Shown here one piece after another: positions 35,324-48,460 of a stretch of DNA of 64,000 nt. Numbering within the stretch: the first letter of the stretch is position 1; every line of letters begins with the position of its first letter. The stretch is from positions 2,666,001-2,730,000 of the forward strand of contig JAPEIS010000007.1 in the NCBI GenBank assembly GCA_029531795.1, written 5' to 3'. Below the pieces are notes generated by a model. The model ran no database searches. It was not told the DNA's origin and worked only from the letters and a program-made list of their open reading frames with translations. This stretch comes from Sclerotinia nivalis (lineage: Eukaryota > Ascomycota > Leotiomycetes > Helotiales > Sclerotiniaceae). The translations under genes and the position numbers were made by a program.

Positions 35324-35486
35324 TATCACGGTGAGGGAAAAGGTATGTGTAGGTTTGATCTATTGTTGTACTACGAGGAGGAGAAGAAGGTCAAGGAGGT
35401 GACCTGACTATATAGAAGTGAGTATATACATGTGTACCTAAGGCATATATGATTACATGCAGGTGAAGAGAGATGAACCCATAACA
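35324..35486 (-). repeat. B1 3' LTR
   Basis: 163 bp, TATCACGGTGAGGG...GAACCCATAACA. It is the least decayed of the four B-family LTR copies at its left end. Confidence 0.92.
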
Positions 35487-35781
35487 ATACCCCCTTTTCA
35501 AGAAATCCATTTGATTTTAAATGGACATTAAAAAATAAAGAAAAATAAAGAAAAAATACAGATCTTTTTCTTTAATTAGGTCCCTGAACAAAAAACATAT
35601 GATATCCCTTAATGATGTTATATCCCTTATTGCTATAACACGTAATATACCTTTAGACGAAGCGAACAATCTTGGTGTGAGTAAATCTTCGTAGAGTGGG
35701 TATAACAATCGCACTATATAACTCCGATTGCAAATTCTGTGGTTCCAATTGCAATATAGTAGCGTCGGGGTGTTTTAGGAT

Positions 35782-37075
35782 TTAAGCTGGCGGCTTTGGC
35801 TTCTCTAAATGAAGACAATAATATTCGATAAAAACCTTTTCGTTACCTTTTAAGTTATTAACTAATTGCCAAATTGACGTGTAATATCTCCATTTGATTA
35901 AATAATGATAACCATCCTCATCATGATTATCTAGAACTCCTTCAAATATCCATTTCTGAACAAGTTCATTCTCATCATCGTTCTGCTTCAAAATTCTATC
36001 CCGTATAATTAGGGATTCTAATTCGTTAATTATTGCTTGAGCTGAGAAGTAAGGATTAGTATAAACTGAAAGTAAAAAAGAATGATGGAAAACAGGGAAG
36101 ATTTTAACATTCTCAAACAATTGAATAAAACAAATACAAAAATAAACTTTGATAATCTTGTAAAGGCCGATCCATTTATCATTTAGCTTTTTTGTTTTGT
36201 ACAAAATCTTCATATTCTTGGTATTGATAAAGACTTTCTGGTTAGTTGTGTAACGAGGTAAATCAGAGTGGTGGTGGTTAGTATAATTCTTATAAATAGC
36301 AATTGTTTGTTATACAAGAATACAAAGTTGTTTCAAGATATGTTTTATACGATCTGTGGTTTTATTATTTTTAAAGAATTTCCGTTTTTGTATTAGAGTC
36401 ATATCCGATGGGCAAGGTTTACTAGGCTCAATATTTAGGTATAGATTAAAGTCGTAATTGGTGAAGAAAGGTGAGCAATTAGTTATTTCAAAGACCAAAT
36501 TATTGAATGCAAATTCGATTAAGGATAACTAATCCAATCAATTGTCTTGATGATAGTTAACAAAAGTTCGTAAATACTATTCTAGAACCGAATTAATATA
36601 TTCAATCTGATTATTTATTTGAGAATGAAAAGCTGAAGAATGTTTTAAGGTAATTTCCAATTACTTCAAAAGTTGTGATTAGAAATCTGATACGAACTAC
36701 GTTCCCCGATCGAAAATGATATTGTCCGGAAATCCATAAAGCGTATAGATACGGTTGATAAAAGTATCGATTAGTTCCTCTATTGTTAACATACGTATAT
36801 TAATGAAATATCTCATTTTGATTAGTTTGCAGATTACTATCAAGATATATTTATAAATAGAATTATAACGAATACAATCCGGAAGCAATGTAATATAATC
36901 GATTGAGATATCAGACCATATACGAAAAAGGACAAACAGCGGTTTCAAAAATCCGGAAAGCATTGATTTGAACGATTTAATACGAATACAAAGTTCGCAA
37001 GCCTTCACATAGAACGCGATCTCCAAATGCATATTAAATCACCAATATATACGAAAAACAAGATCGATCGTTTTA
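35782..37075 (-). pseudogene. B1 integrase and chromodomain
   Basis: Block 37032-36697 holds the integrase core: zinc relic CELCIRIKS, DISIDYITLLPD (first Asp) and NIIFDRGT (second Asp). 36498-36310 continues it. 36213-35782 holds the C-terminal part (FPVFHHSFLL) and a nearly complete chromodomain (VQKWIFEGVLDNHDEDGYHY, LIKWRYYTSIWQLVNNLKGN) ending EKPKPPA. The chromodomain aromatic cage residues W and Y are visible. It is the best preserved chromodomain in the window. Confidence 0.9.
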
Positions 37076-37593
37076 GTTCGACCAGGATGGCCAATAGAAC
37101 CAAAAGAATAAATTCGATAGATAATTTAAAGTTTGAGTTTATCGTCTAATGGAACCCAAATCTTATCCCAATAGTAAATTCTATTATTTTGAACCAAACA
37201 ATCTTGTATAGCGATTTGGAGGGTTTTATAATACTCTTTTGACCATTTAATCACTGATAGATCATTAAAAGCAAAAATAAATTGATCTGCAATATCGGAT
37301 CTAGTATACGTTGTATCGATTAAGGTATCAATTGGCTAATCGTGGAATAATATTATTGTCTTCATTGATACTAAATTGATATATCCAATCAAATCTTTAT
37401 AAAGGTTATCGTCAAAATAGTTTTGAGAAAGGACAATACATTCTCGATTTTTTAGATACTTATCATTTGAATCAAAGTGATATAGTTGATCTTTGTGTTT
37501 TCTATTTAGTATATCTAATCGAATAACTTTGTTTCCTAATCGATAAACTATACAGAAATTATATTGAAACAGAAATTCAGATTATTGTATTTG

Positions 37594-38810
37594 TCATTGA
37601 TTGAAAGCTTTTGTAATCATAAAATATTCGAAGTTTTTATGATCAATGAAAATCTCGAACTCCTTTTGTAAGCCTTGAAACTTTGAACACCATTCTTCTA
37701 TTATTTTGATAATAGCAAATAGTTCTTTATCGTAGATCTCATGGTTGTATTCCGTTACTATATACTTAGATAAAAAGTAAACGATTGAATGCAAAACATT
37801 ATCATTATTGTATTGCGAGAGAACTCCTTCTGAAGTCCAATTGGAAGTGTCGGTTTCCAAAACAGTTTTCCGTTTGTAATCAAAGTATGTCAAAACCGGC
37901 ACCATTATAAAAGTTCTTTTTAAAGCGTCAAAAGCCTTTGTATAATCTATGGTCCAATCCTATATAATATTCTTCTGCAAGAGGTCGTTGAAAGAGCAAC
38001 AAATCTTTGAAAAATCTTTTATAAAATATCGATAGAAATTAGCGAAACCAAGAAATCATTGTAAATCCTTTATATATAAAGGCAATTCCCAAAATATAAT
38101 AGCCATAACCTTTTCTTGATCCATTTCGATGTTTTCGGTTGTAATGATAAAACCCAAATACTTTATCTTCATGGTTTCGAATTTGCATTTGTTAATATCA
38201 ATTTGTAATCCAATATTCATTAACTTTTGAATTACTTGGCAGATATATTCTTTATACTCTACAGGATTATCAGAGTAGATTAGGACATTATCGAGATATA
38301 CAATACAATACTTGTCCAATTCGTCGAAAAGTATATGATTGATATAATATTAAAACGATGCAAACATATTGCAAAAACCGAAAAGCATAATCAAAGATTC
38401 AAAAAAACCAAAACGAATAATGAATACAGTTTTTTATTCATCCCTTTCGACAATTCGCAATTTGTTAAATGTTGCAATGATATCAAACTTAATGTAAATT
38501 TTTACATTGCAAAAAACGTCCAACGTTTCGCAAACGATAAATAATGAATAACAATTCTTTATAATAACGTTATTTAATCCTCGATAATCTTGACAAATAC
38601 GGACCCCCCCTCCCGGCTTGGCAGCCAATAACAAAGAAGAAGCGCACCACAATCTCGATTCCCGAATGAACCTTTTGAAAAGATTATCATCAAGCCATTT
38701 GTATATCACTACCAATTCCATTAACGATAAAGGGCAGTTTTTGAAATAAGATAACTCTTTATCGAATATCAACTCAATTTTGTGATCCCAGATTCGACGA
38801 AGTAGCAACT
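37594..38810 (-). pseudogene. B1 reverse transcriptase and RNase H
   Basis: RT: 38808-38434 with RESRLWCASSLLLAAKPGGG, RICQDYRGLNNVIIKN and KFDIIATFNKLRI (first catalytic Asp kept). 38319-38056 has YCIVYLDNVLIYSD (YLDD reads YLDN). RNase H: 37905-37594 with LETDTSNWTSEGVLSQYNND, YDKELFAIIKIIEEW and FIDHKNFEYF. Short frame breaks separate the blocks. Confidence 0.92.
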
Positions 38811-39900
38811 TATCTGTATAACATAAAAAAAAGACAGAAAGTTTATCTTATAACCATATAGAAAACCTTTATTGTATTTGATCATCACTAAAGGAAAATT
38901 TGCCAATTAAAAATTTATCGATATCAGTTTCAGAGATCTTTCGCAAATAAAGCGATTTGTAACAATCATATATAAAATTATAAAGTTGCAATAGGATTCT
39001 AGAAAGCATCTTTATTATATTGCCTTGCCTTTATAAAATCAATCGAAAATCCCCTTCTATAAGTATCAAGAATAACATAGCCTATTACAGATGATTTTGC
39101 TCAACAGTTTTCTGTATAGCATCCAATTCATCTTATATCAATCGAATAACCCGAATATTATCTTATTGATAAAACAAAACAAAACTAAAAACTTGCAATT
39201 AACGAATATCATCTATATTTGAACTTATATCTTTGTAAATAGATATAGGGAGTTCCCCAACAAAAAGTAAGAGCAAACGATTTTTTGGATTATGAATAGA
39301 CCGACACCGACCTGTAATCTTTAAGATCGATTTTGGACACGAATAATTGGAAATCATCTATACTTGATTATTTAATTCTCCACAACGTTTTGTTCGATAA
39401 TGATTCATATTAGATATCAAACTCTATTGAAATTCGAAATCAATAAAAGAATTATCAGATTGTAATATATAACCTTCATTTAGTATCTTTTCAATAAAAG
39501 GTTTTTTATAAAAAGTTTTTTTAAAAATAGAAAACATTTGAATAAATGAACAATCAATATCGTTCTTTAAACAATCCTCGATATATAAAAAGTGATATTT
39601 ATAAACTATACATTTAGCTTTTATATCAAGATCGATAAAAAATTTATTTAAAAATTCGATAACATCAATAACCTATTGTAAAGTAATTTTTGCTAGATCC
39701 TCTTGTTCCTTGATCGAAGATAGAATTGTTGGTGCAGTAACTGACTTTGAATCATAACATACCAAACAATTGGAAATACAATAATTTGAAAAGAATATTA
39801 AACTCATCTCCATCCAATTAATAATAAAATTGTAACATTGTAACCATAGTAAACCAAAGATTAACGATATCTTTGATGAAAACTGGATAATATAAAAGGA

Positions 39901-40155
39901 TCAATATTTATAATGATCCTTTATAGCGATTTCCATTACAAAATATTCTATAATTCTATCGGCGACTTTTCCATCGGCAAATCGAAATTCGCGAAAATAA
40001 AATAAAAGTTGTATTTCAATATTATATTTGGAAACAAAAGAACGATCAGCAAAAACTTCTCCAAAGCATTCACTATCAATGAAACTTGTAACAATAAAGG
40101 GATTTTCATACACAAAGAACATAATAGTTTTAACAAATAGAGATTTGCTATTCAT
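39901..40155 (-). pseudogene. B1 retropepsin-like protease
   Basis: VTSFIDSECFGEVFADRSFV contains the active site as D-S-E (expected D-S-G, a GGA-to-GAA change), followed by EFRFADGKVADRIIEYFVME, the flap-side sequence of Ty3-type proteases. Confidence 0.82.
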
Positions 40156-40339
40156 AAAATTAAACTACAATAACTTATATCTATCCATTCCTCGATTTAC
40201 CTTCTTGCCCTTAATATTCCTTCACGAACGATTTTTCATAAAGATTAATCTTTTCTCTATTCGAGACTTTCCTTGACTAAACTAAATATAGAAACAACCT
40301 CCTCTAACTCAATATAACCTTACCATTATACCTAATTCA

Positions 40340-41630
40340 GATATTGTTAACTTTATACCCAATTACCAATATATCTTCCTCGAAATCCATTACGATTATT
40401 ATTAAACCTATTGATGCTTCGAAAAACTAGAACAATAATGTATTGATCGAGGGCCGGATTAATTGAGACAACAATATTACAATTGGAAAAGGTATTAATA
40501 GGAGTTTGTTTGCCAAAAAGAAGATTACCATTGATATTATAAATAGTATAATAATTAATCTGAAAATAATCGATCCTATTACAACAATTGCAAAAAACTA
40601 CAGAATTAAACTTCTTTTTCTTATTTTGCAAACCCTTTTTCTATTATCCCTTTTATTTCATTATATCGAAATCTATAAGATCATTATCAACAATAGATAC
40701 TTTACTAGAATTTTTATTATAATATTTAGCATTACGAAGATTCTAATTCCAAATAAAGAATTTCTTTTACCAACCATTAACATCATCAGCCACACAAGGA
40801 TTCGAATCACCAATGACCAAAATTCAAAAGGGGGCTGTAACCTTTTGCTTCATTGTATTAACAATCTCGCAATCAAACTTATAGCAAAAATTAACAAAAT
40901 GAAACAATGTAAAGAAGAAAACCGAAAAGGATTCTTTTGGATTTATAGAAAGCTTATCGAATTTGAACAAAGCTTCTCTTTCGATATCCACAGAGATATA
41001 TAATTTGTCCAATTTAGCCAAAAACGAAACAATAGAATCGAAGCAAATAGGATCGTCAACGAATCTAGTGATATCCGTAATATACTCTTATTGCATTTGA
41101 TTATCGAGAAAACTAATAATATAATTAATCTTCTTTTATTCGGAAATAAAAAATTGTAAATCGATTATCCAACAGAATTGCAAATCCAACTTTCAGAACT
41201 GATAATCCTCTTGTCGAACAAGAATATTAGATTTTTTGTTTTTAAAAACGAACAGGTTCTTCTAAATTTAACAAAGAGTGATTGGTTTCTAACTAATGAC
41301 AACACCACCGACATCCAGTTGAGCTTGTTTGTCAATTAGAATACGAAAAAGCTCGACGTTTTCTGTTTTAAATTCCTCAATCTTATTTGTTTGAATAACA
41401 ATATAAATAGCTTGAATAATAAAGCGATCTTCGATAATAAAGAAAATATAATTCAGATAAACAATTTGTTTGTTAGAATTGATAACAAGGTTTGATATCA
41501 CTAAAGCATCCAATTCTACTAGGATTTGTATAATAATAGGCTATTGATCGAAAATTCATTGGATTTCAATACAAATTCTTTCGATAGAAATAGAAGTCGT
41601 ACTACCAGCGGATATAGAACCGGAAACCAT
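40340..41630 (-). pseudogene. B1 gag
   Basis: The ATG at 41630 (MVSGSISAGST) starts Gag. Blocks 41513-41289 (IVYLNYIFFIIEDRF, KTENVELFRILI) and 41021-40824 (LDKLYISVDIEREALFKFDK) follow. The zinc knuckle at 40631-40353 reads C-x2-C-x4-Y-x4-Y: both the His and the last Cys were lost by transitions. Confidence 0.85.
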
Positions 41631-41910
41631 TGTAAAAAGAATTACAATTGCACAAAGTAATCGATAGGGAATTTGCGATTATACAAAAACAATCAAAAAC
41701 AGATACAAAAGCCTACGAATAAATACGATCGCATAAAAGCAATCAGGGATCAGAAGTTGCACAAAAGCAGATAAGAAATGCGATTGTACAAAAGCAAGCG
41801 AATTACGACGGCGCGAAAGCAGTCGAAAACAGACACAGAAGTCTGCAAATGATTTGGTAAGGCTAGATCACTTCGTAAAGTGACGAAGCCTTTGAAAGGG
41901 TAGTACAAAC

Positions 41911-42073
41911 TATTACAATGAGGGAAAAGATATATATAGATTTGATCTATTATTGTACTACAAAAAGGAGAAGAAGGTCAAGGAGATGATCTGACTATAT
42001 AGAAGTGAGTGTATGCATGTGTGCCTAAGGCACACATGATCACGTGCAGGTGAAGGGAGATGAACCCGTAACA
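41911..42073 (-). repeat. B1 5' LTR
   Basis: 163 bp, TATTACAATGAGGG...GAACCCGTAACA. Relative to the 3' LTR nearly all changes are G-to-A on the plus strand. Confidence 0.92.
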
Positions 42074-42078
42074 GAGAA

Positions 42079-43790
42079 AGATTTTTAGTGATCAAATTGT
42101 ATAACAAGTAAAAGTTTTGAAAGTTGTTGTTGTTGATACTGAAAATTCTGTTCAAATTGATGGTTCAGTAGTGCCTTTTAAGGCAATAGAATTTGAGGAG
42201 GTTATACGAAAAGATAATGAGTAATAATTAAAAACTATCAGATTTGAATTGATTAGTTTTCGAAAGAACAGTACATTCGAGATTATATAAAGGGAAGTAC
42301 TAGGAGGCAAGAAACTGATGACTTCCAAATGGGTTCTGCAGAACAAAATAAATCAATTCAATAAGATAGCTAAACGAAAGACTAGATTCATTGTAAAAGG
42401 ATATTTATAGTAGAAAAGTATCGATTTCAAAGAAATATTTGCAAAAATCGAAAGATATTCTATATTGAGAACTCTATTCGTTAAAGTTATATTTGAAAAT
42501 CTAGAAATAGATAATATGGATATAGATATTGTTTTTCTTAATAAGAAACTAACAGATATAGAAATACTAATAGAAATTCTACAATTTTTTGAGAAAGTAT
42601 TCTCTGAAATCAAAGAAATGCTTCAGAAAAACCTTCAAGGAACTAGAGTTTTCCTCAAGCTCAAAAAGTCATTTTATAGTTTTAAATAAGTTTCAAGAAT
42701 TTGGTGATTAGCAATTAAGAAATTCTTTAAAGAATTAGATTTATCAATTTCCTCCACAGATTTAAATCTATTCATTGATAAAAATGTTTCTATTCTTCTG
42801 TACATCGACGATATACTAATTATCGGAAAACGAATAGATATCGATAAAATCAAGAAAAGAATTAATGAACAATAAAAATACAAGAATTTAAAGCCTACTT
42901 AAGTATTTCTAGAACTTCAGATCGAACGAAATAGAACAAGACGAATCCTCAAAATTCATAATTCAAATTATACAAAAAAGATCCTTTAACAATTTCAAAT
43001 CGATAATTCTACGAAAAAGAATCTATTATTTCCCTTAAGAATAATTATTTATATAGCAAAGATAGAAAAATTACTCGAAAAGAACGATAAGAATTTATAT
43101 TTGCAAATTATAGATTCGATGATATATTTGGCAAATTATAATCAATTTAATATCTCTTTTGCTGTAAAACAATTAACTAAAGTTATATAATCATCTAAAG
43201 AATAACATTTTGTTTATACAAAGTATTTATTTCAATATCTTGCAAATACGATTGATATTAATTTGATATACTCAAAACGATTACAACAACTACCTTCCGA
43301 ATACAATACTTTCACAGATTCTATATAAGATTCTAAACAACGAAACAAATCAATTCAGAGCGTTGTAATTATAAGATATAGAGAAGTAATAATCTGATCA
43401 TCCATAAAACAGAAATCTATCTTTCAAAGTATAATAGAAACAAAGATCATCATTGCAAACGAAGGATCTAAGGAATTAATATAAATGGAAAAGCTAATTC
43501 AGAATTTAAAGGAAAGATTTTCAATCGAACCATTTATTCCAATATTATATTACGATAACAAAAGTAGTATAGATTGGATTAAGGAAAATAAGTTTTATAG
43601 TAAGATAAAATATATTAATATTAGATAGTACTATATTAGAGATGATATAGTTGATATAAACAAGTTTAGAATCTTATAGATTGCAAAAATCGATTAAACA
43701 ATAGATATTCTCACCAAACAATTTATATACTCCGGTTTTTATATATATTGTATTGATTTAGGGCTCGATATTGATATAGAATAATTGGGA
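42079..43790 (+). pseudogene. Copia B reverse transcriptase and RNase H
   Basis: Resumes directly after B1: TSKWVLQNKINQF and TRFIVKGYL (about 42318-42400), EIFAKIERYSILRTLFVKV, MDIDIVFLNKKL (42515), TRVFLKLKKSFYSFK, then the palm LLYIDDILIIGK (about 42800) with both catalytic Asp retained. RNase H follows with YNTFTDSI (about 43305), SIIETKIIIANEGSKE and LYYDNKSSIDWIKENKFYS, to TIDILTKQF. Several stops remain at Gln/Trp positions. Confidence 0.88.
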
Positions 43791-43962
43791 ATACTCTTGT
43801 ACTGTAACATAAACTTAGGATTATAGATTGTTGAACTTCTATAGAGAAACTAGACAATGTAATTATAACTGAAAACTAGAACATTGTTATAAAAGTTAAT
43901 AAAGCTCCATTATATATTTCATATAATTCTTTAATAATCATGGTTTCTGATTATAAAAGGAA

Positions 43963-44081
43963 TATTAGAATATATGATACTCGCTAGTACTAGCTTTCGC
44001 ACTAGCGCTATATCTCTTCTAGCTGTACTATAGAATATTAGTTATATATACAATAATATATACTTGATTGCCCTTCCAACA
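43963..44081 (+). repeat. Copia B 3' LTR
   Basis: 119 bp, TATTAGAATATATGATAC...CTTCCAACA, the same length as the 5' copy. Confidence 0.9.
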
Positions 44082-44086
44082 AATAT

Positions 44087-44955
44087 ACTTTCTTTTGAAA
44101 AGGATTAAATTCGAAGAAAGAATTTTTTTGAAATTATAATTATGGATTATTATTATTGAATAGAAGATTATAGATTATAATACTAAAACATATCTTACTG
44201 ATTTGGTCTATATATATCGAAACAAAATCAAAGCAAACTAGTTTACATACAGAATAAGAATAACAAACAATAATGATCTTCAATAATATAGAAGATTCAT
44301 TTTATTGATCGACAAAAAAATTGAATCGAAAATCCCGAAGAATATTAACTAATTTTTCGAAGTATTCAAAAATAATAACAATAAGATTATCCTTCTAAAC
44401 CGAAATTAATAAAATGAATACCTATTTAATAAAAGTTACTCATTGATATTCTTGACCTTCAAAGTAATTACATATATAGTATATACTTTCATCAAAAGAT
44501 AATTTGCAAAAACTAATAATAATGAAATAGAAACTTAATACTTCATCCTATAGTATTATAGAAAAAACTAAATTATAATAAAAAAAAAAATTGACTTTAT
44601 TATATTAATTATAGAAAATAACAAATTTGTATTGAATACTATCATTGAAACTATTATACTTTATATCCCTATTGTAAAACTTACCAAAGAGTATAATACT
44701 TTGAATAATTTTCTTGTTTCTTTCAAAAATAATAATATAAGGATTAATCGTTTGAAGTAAATCATTATTACTATAATCCTGAAATGATTCAATTTGACTA
44801 ATATCCTTCTTAACATCAATAACGCTATCAAAGATTGAAGAATCATATACATCGATCGAAATAAACTTTTCGAAATAATATCAAAGTATAAAGGATATCA
44901 CATTTAAAAAGTATAAAAGTTATTCTCGCAATTGCTTATTTATCTATACAGAATA
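44087..44955 (-). pseudogene. Copia C gag, middle part
   Basis: This sits between copia B and gypsy B2 and is contiguous with copia C by target-site logic. The minus frame around 44880-44620 is open (DVYDSSIFDSVIDVKKDISQ, LLQTINPYIIIFERNKKII) and is read as Gag. No motif is decisive; the assignment rests on position. Confidence 0.55.
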
Positions 44956-44960
44956 CTTGT

Positions 44961-45123
44961 TATCACGGTGAGGGAAAAGGTATGTGTAGGTTTGATCTAT
45001 TGTTGTACTAAGAGGAGGAGAAGAAGGTCAAGGAGGTGATCTGACTATATAGAAGTGAGTGTATGTATGTATGCTTAAGGCATACATGATCATATGCAGG
45101 TGAAGGGAGATGAATTCGTAATA
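44961..45123 (-). repeat. B2 3' LTR
   Basis: 163 bp, TATCACGGTGAGGG...GAATTCGTAATA. Confidence 0.92.
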
Positions 45124-45429
45124 GTATTCTTTTCTCAAGAAATCCATTTGATTCTAAATGGGTATTAAAAAATAAAGAAAAATAAAGAAAAAATATAGAT
45201 CTCTTTCCTTAATTAAATCCCTGAACAAAAAATGTATGATATTTCTTAATAATGTTATATCCTTTATTGTTATAATATGTAATATATTTTTAGACGAAGT
45301 GAACAATCTTGATGTGAATGGATCTTTGTAAAATAGGTGTAGCAATCGCGTTGTGTGACTCCGATTGCAAATTCTGTGATTCCGGTTGCAATATAGTAGT
45401 GTTGGGGTGTTTTAGGATTCAAGTTGGCG

Positions 45430-46700
45430 GCTTTGGTTTCTTTGGATGAAGGCGATGATATTCGATAAGAATTTTTTTGTTATCCTTTAAGTCATTAGCT
45501 GGTTGTCAAGTTGGTGTGTAGTGTTTCTATTTGATCAAATAATGATGGTTATTTTTATTGTGATTATTTAGAACTCCTTTAAATATTCATTTCTGAATAG
45601 GTTTATCTTCATTGTTGTCCCACTTCAAAATTTTGTTTTGTGTAGTTAGGGATTTTGATTTGTTAATCGTTGTTTGAGCCGGAAAGTGAGGATTAGTATG
45701 AGTTGGAAGTAAAAGAGAATGATGGAAAACAGGGAAGATTTTAATGTTCTTAGACAATTGAACAAGATAAGTATAAGGATAAATTTTGATAATCTTGTAA
45801 GGGTCGATCCATTTATTATTTAGCTTTTTTGCTTTATGCGAAGTCTTTATATTCTTGATATTGATAAAGACTTTCTGGTTAGTTGTGTAACGAGATAAGT
45901 CAAAGCAATGGTGGTTAGTATAGTCTTTATAAGTAGTAATTGTTTGTTGTACAAAAGTACGAAGTTGTTTTAAGATATGTTTTATGTAATCTGTAGTTCT
46001 ATTATTTTTAAAGAATTCCTGTTTTTGTATTAGAGTTATATTTGATGGGTAAGGTTTATTAGGTTTAATGTTTAGGTATAGATTAAAGCTGTAATTGATG
46101 AAGAAAAGCGAATAATTAGTTGTTTCAGAGATCAAATTATTGGATGTAAATTCGATTAAAGGTAGTCAATCCAATTAATCGTTTTGATAATAATTAATAA
46201 AAGTTTGTAAATACTGTTCCAGAATCGAATTAATATATTTAGTTTGATTATCTGTTTGAGGGTGAAAAGCTGAAGAATGTTTTAAGGTAATTTTCAATTG
46301 TTTCGAAAGTTGTGATTAGAATCCTGATACGAATTGTATTTTTCGATCGGAAATGATATTGTTTGGAAGTTTATGAAGTGTATAGATGTGGTTGATAAAA
46401 GTATCGATTAGTTTTTCTATTGTTAATGTGTGTGTATTGATGAAATGTTTCATTTTGGTTAGTTTGTAGATTATTATCAAGATATGTTTATAGGCAGAAT
46501 TATAACGAGTGTAATCTGGAAGCGGTGTAATATAATCGATTGAGATATCAGATTATATGCGAAAAGGGATAGGCAATGGTTTCAAAAATCCGGGAGGTGT
46601 TGATTTGGATGATTTGGTATGAGTACAAAGTTTGTAGGTTTTTATGTAGGATGCGATCTTCAAATGTATGTTAGGCTATCAATATATACGAGAGACAAGA
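45430..46700 (-). pseudogene. B2 integrase and chromodomain
   Basis: 46135-45587 is open through the integrase C-terminal part (TTNQKVFINIKNIK, IFPVFHHSLLLPTHTNPHFP). The chromodomain, starting KPIQK at 45590, continues decayed to about 45430. The core at about 46290-46700 is more stop-ridden than in B1. Confidence 0.85.
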
Positions 46701-47229
46701 TTGATTGTTTTAATTCGATCAGGATAGTCGGTAGGATTAGAAGAATGAATTCGATAGATAATTTGGAGTTTGAATTCATTGTCTGATGGAATTCAAATCT
46801 TATTTCGGTAGTAAATTCTATTATTTTGAATTGAACAATCTTATATAACGATTCAAAGGGTTTTATGATATTCTTTTAGTTATTTAGTTATCGATGGGTT
46901 GTTAAGAGTAGAGATAAGTTGATCTACGATATCGGATTTAGTATATATTGTATCGATTAAGGTATCAATTGGTTGGTTGTAGAGTGGTACTATTGTTTCT
47001 ATTGGTGTCAAATTGATATGTTTAATCAAATCCTTATAAAGGTTGTTGTCAAAACGGTTCTAAAGGAGGATAATGCGTTTTCGATTTTTTAGATATTTAT
47101 TGTTTAGATCAAAGCGATATGATTGATTTTTGTGTTTTTTATTTAGTGTGTTTGATCGAATAGTTTTGTTTTTTGGTCGATAGATTATATAGAAATTATA
47201 TTGAGATAGAAATTCAGATTATTGTATTT

Positions 47230-48460
47230 GTTGTTGATTGAAAACTTTTGTAGTTATAAAATATTCGAGGTTTTTATGATCAATGAGAATCTCGAATTCC
47301 TTTTGTAAGTTTTGGAGTTCTGGATATTATTCTTCTATTGTTTTGATAATAGCGAGTAGTTTTTTGTTGTAAATCTTATAATTGTATTCCGTTGTTATAT
47401 GCTTAGATGAAAAGTAAGCGATTGGATGTAAAACATTATTATTATTGTATTACAAGAGAATTCCTTTTGAAGTCTAATCGGAAGTGTTGGTTTCCAAAAT
47501 AGTTTTCTGTTTGTAATCAAAGTATGCCAAAACCAATACTATTGTGAAAGCTCTTTTTAAAGCATCAAAAGTCTTTGTATGATTTGTGGTCCAATCCTAT
47601 GTAATATTCTTCTGTAAGAGATTGTTGAGAGAGTGATAAATCTTTGAAAAATCTTTTATAAAACGTTGATAGAAATTGGTGAAATCGAGAAATCGTTGTA
47701 AATCCTTTATATATAAAGGTAATTCCCAAGATATAATAATTGTGATCTTTTTTTAATCCATTTCGATGTTTTTGGTTGTAATGATAAGATTCAAATATTT
47801 TGTCTTTGTGGTTTCGAATTTGCATTTGTTAATATCAATCTGTAATCTAGTATTTATTAACTTTTGAATTATTTGGTGGATATGTTCTTTATGTTTTACA
47901 GGATTATCGGAGTAGATTAGGATGTTATCGAGATATGTAGTATAATACTTGTTCAACTCATCGAAAAGCATATGATTGATATAATGTTGGAACGATGTAG
48001 ACGCATTGCAAAGATCGAAAGGTATAATTAGAGATTCAAAAAGATTAAAACGAGTAATGAATATAGTTTTCTATTTATCTTTTTCGACGATTTATAATTT
48101 GTTGAACGTTGCAATGATATCAAACTTGATGTAAATTTTTGTATTGTAAAAAGTGTTTAGCGTTTTGTGAATGATGGGTAATAAATAACGATTCTTTATA
48201 GTAACGTTATTTAGTTCTCGATAATCTTGACAAATGCGGATCCTCCCTTCCGGCTTAACAGCTAATAGCAAAGGAGAGATATATTGCAATCTCGATTCCC
48301 GAATGAACTCTTTGGAGAGATTATTATCAAACTATTTGTATACTATTATTAATTCTATTGATAATAAAGGGTGGTTTTTGAAATAAGATAGCTCTTTATC
48401 GGGTATCAATTTAATTTTGTAATCCCAGATTCGACGAGGTGGCAATTTATTTGTATAACA
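47230..48460 (-). pseudogene. B2 reverse transcriptase and RNase H
   Basis: RT: 48289-48092 with SPLLLAVKPEGRIRICQDYR and KFDIIATFNKL; 47971-47753 with YYTTYLDNILIYSD (YLDN again). The region to 47565 carries the thumb/connection, then decayed RNase H to about 47230. Confidence 0.88.

Larger units (their letters stand above)
35324..42073 (-). mobile_element. Ty3/gypsy chromodomain retrotransposon B1
   Basis: 6750 bp with 163-bp LTRs and a 5-bp duplication GAGAA (35319-35323, 42074-42078). It is inserted in the integrase-RT linker of copia B. On the minus strand: gag, protease, RT, RNase H, integrase, chromodomain. It is the sister of B2, with identical total and LTR lengths. Confidence 0.95.
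32448..44081 (+). mobile_element. Ty1/copia retrotransposon B
   Basis: 119-bp LTRs (32448-32566, 43963-44081) and a 5-bp duplication AATAT (32443-32447, 44082-44086). 11,634 bp as found; about 4879 bp after removing gypsy B1 and one duplication. Coding order on the plus strand: gag, protease, integrase, RT, RNase H. GGTTATGAGCTTTG directly after the 5' LTR is the primer-binding region. It is inserted in copia C in the opposite orientation. Confidence 0.93.
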
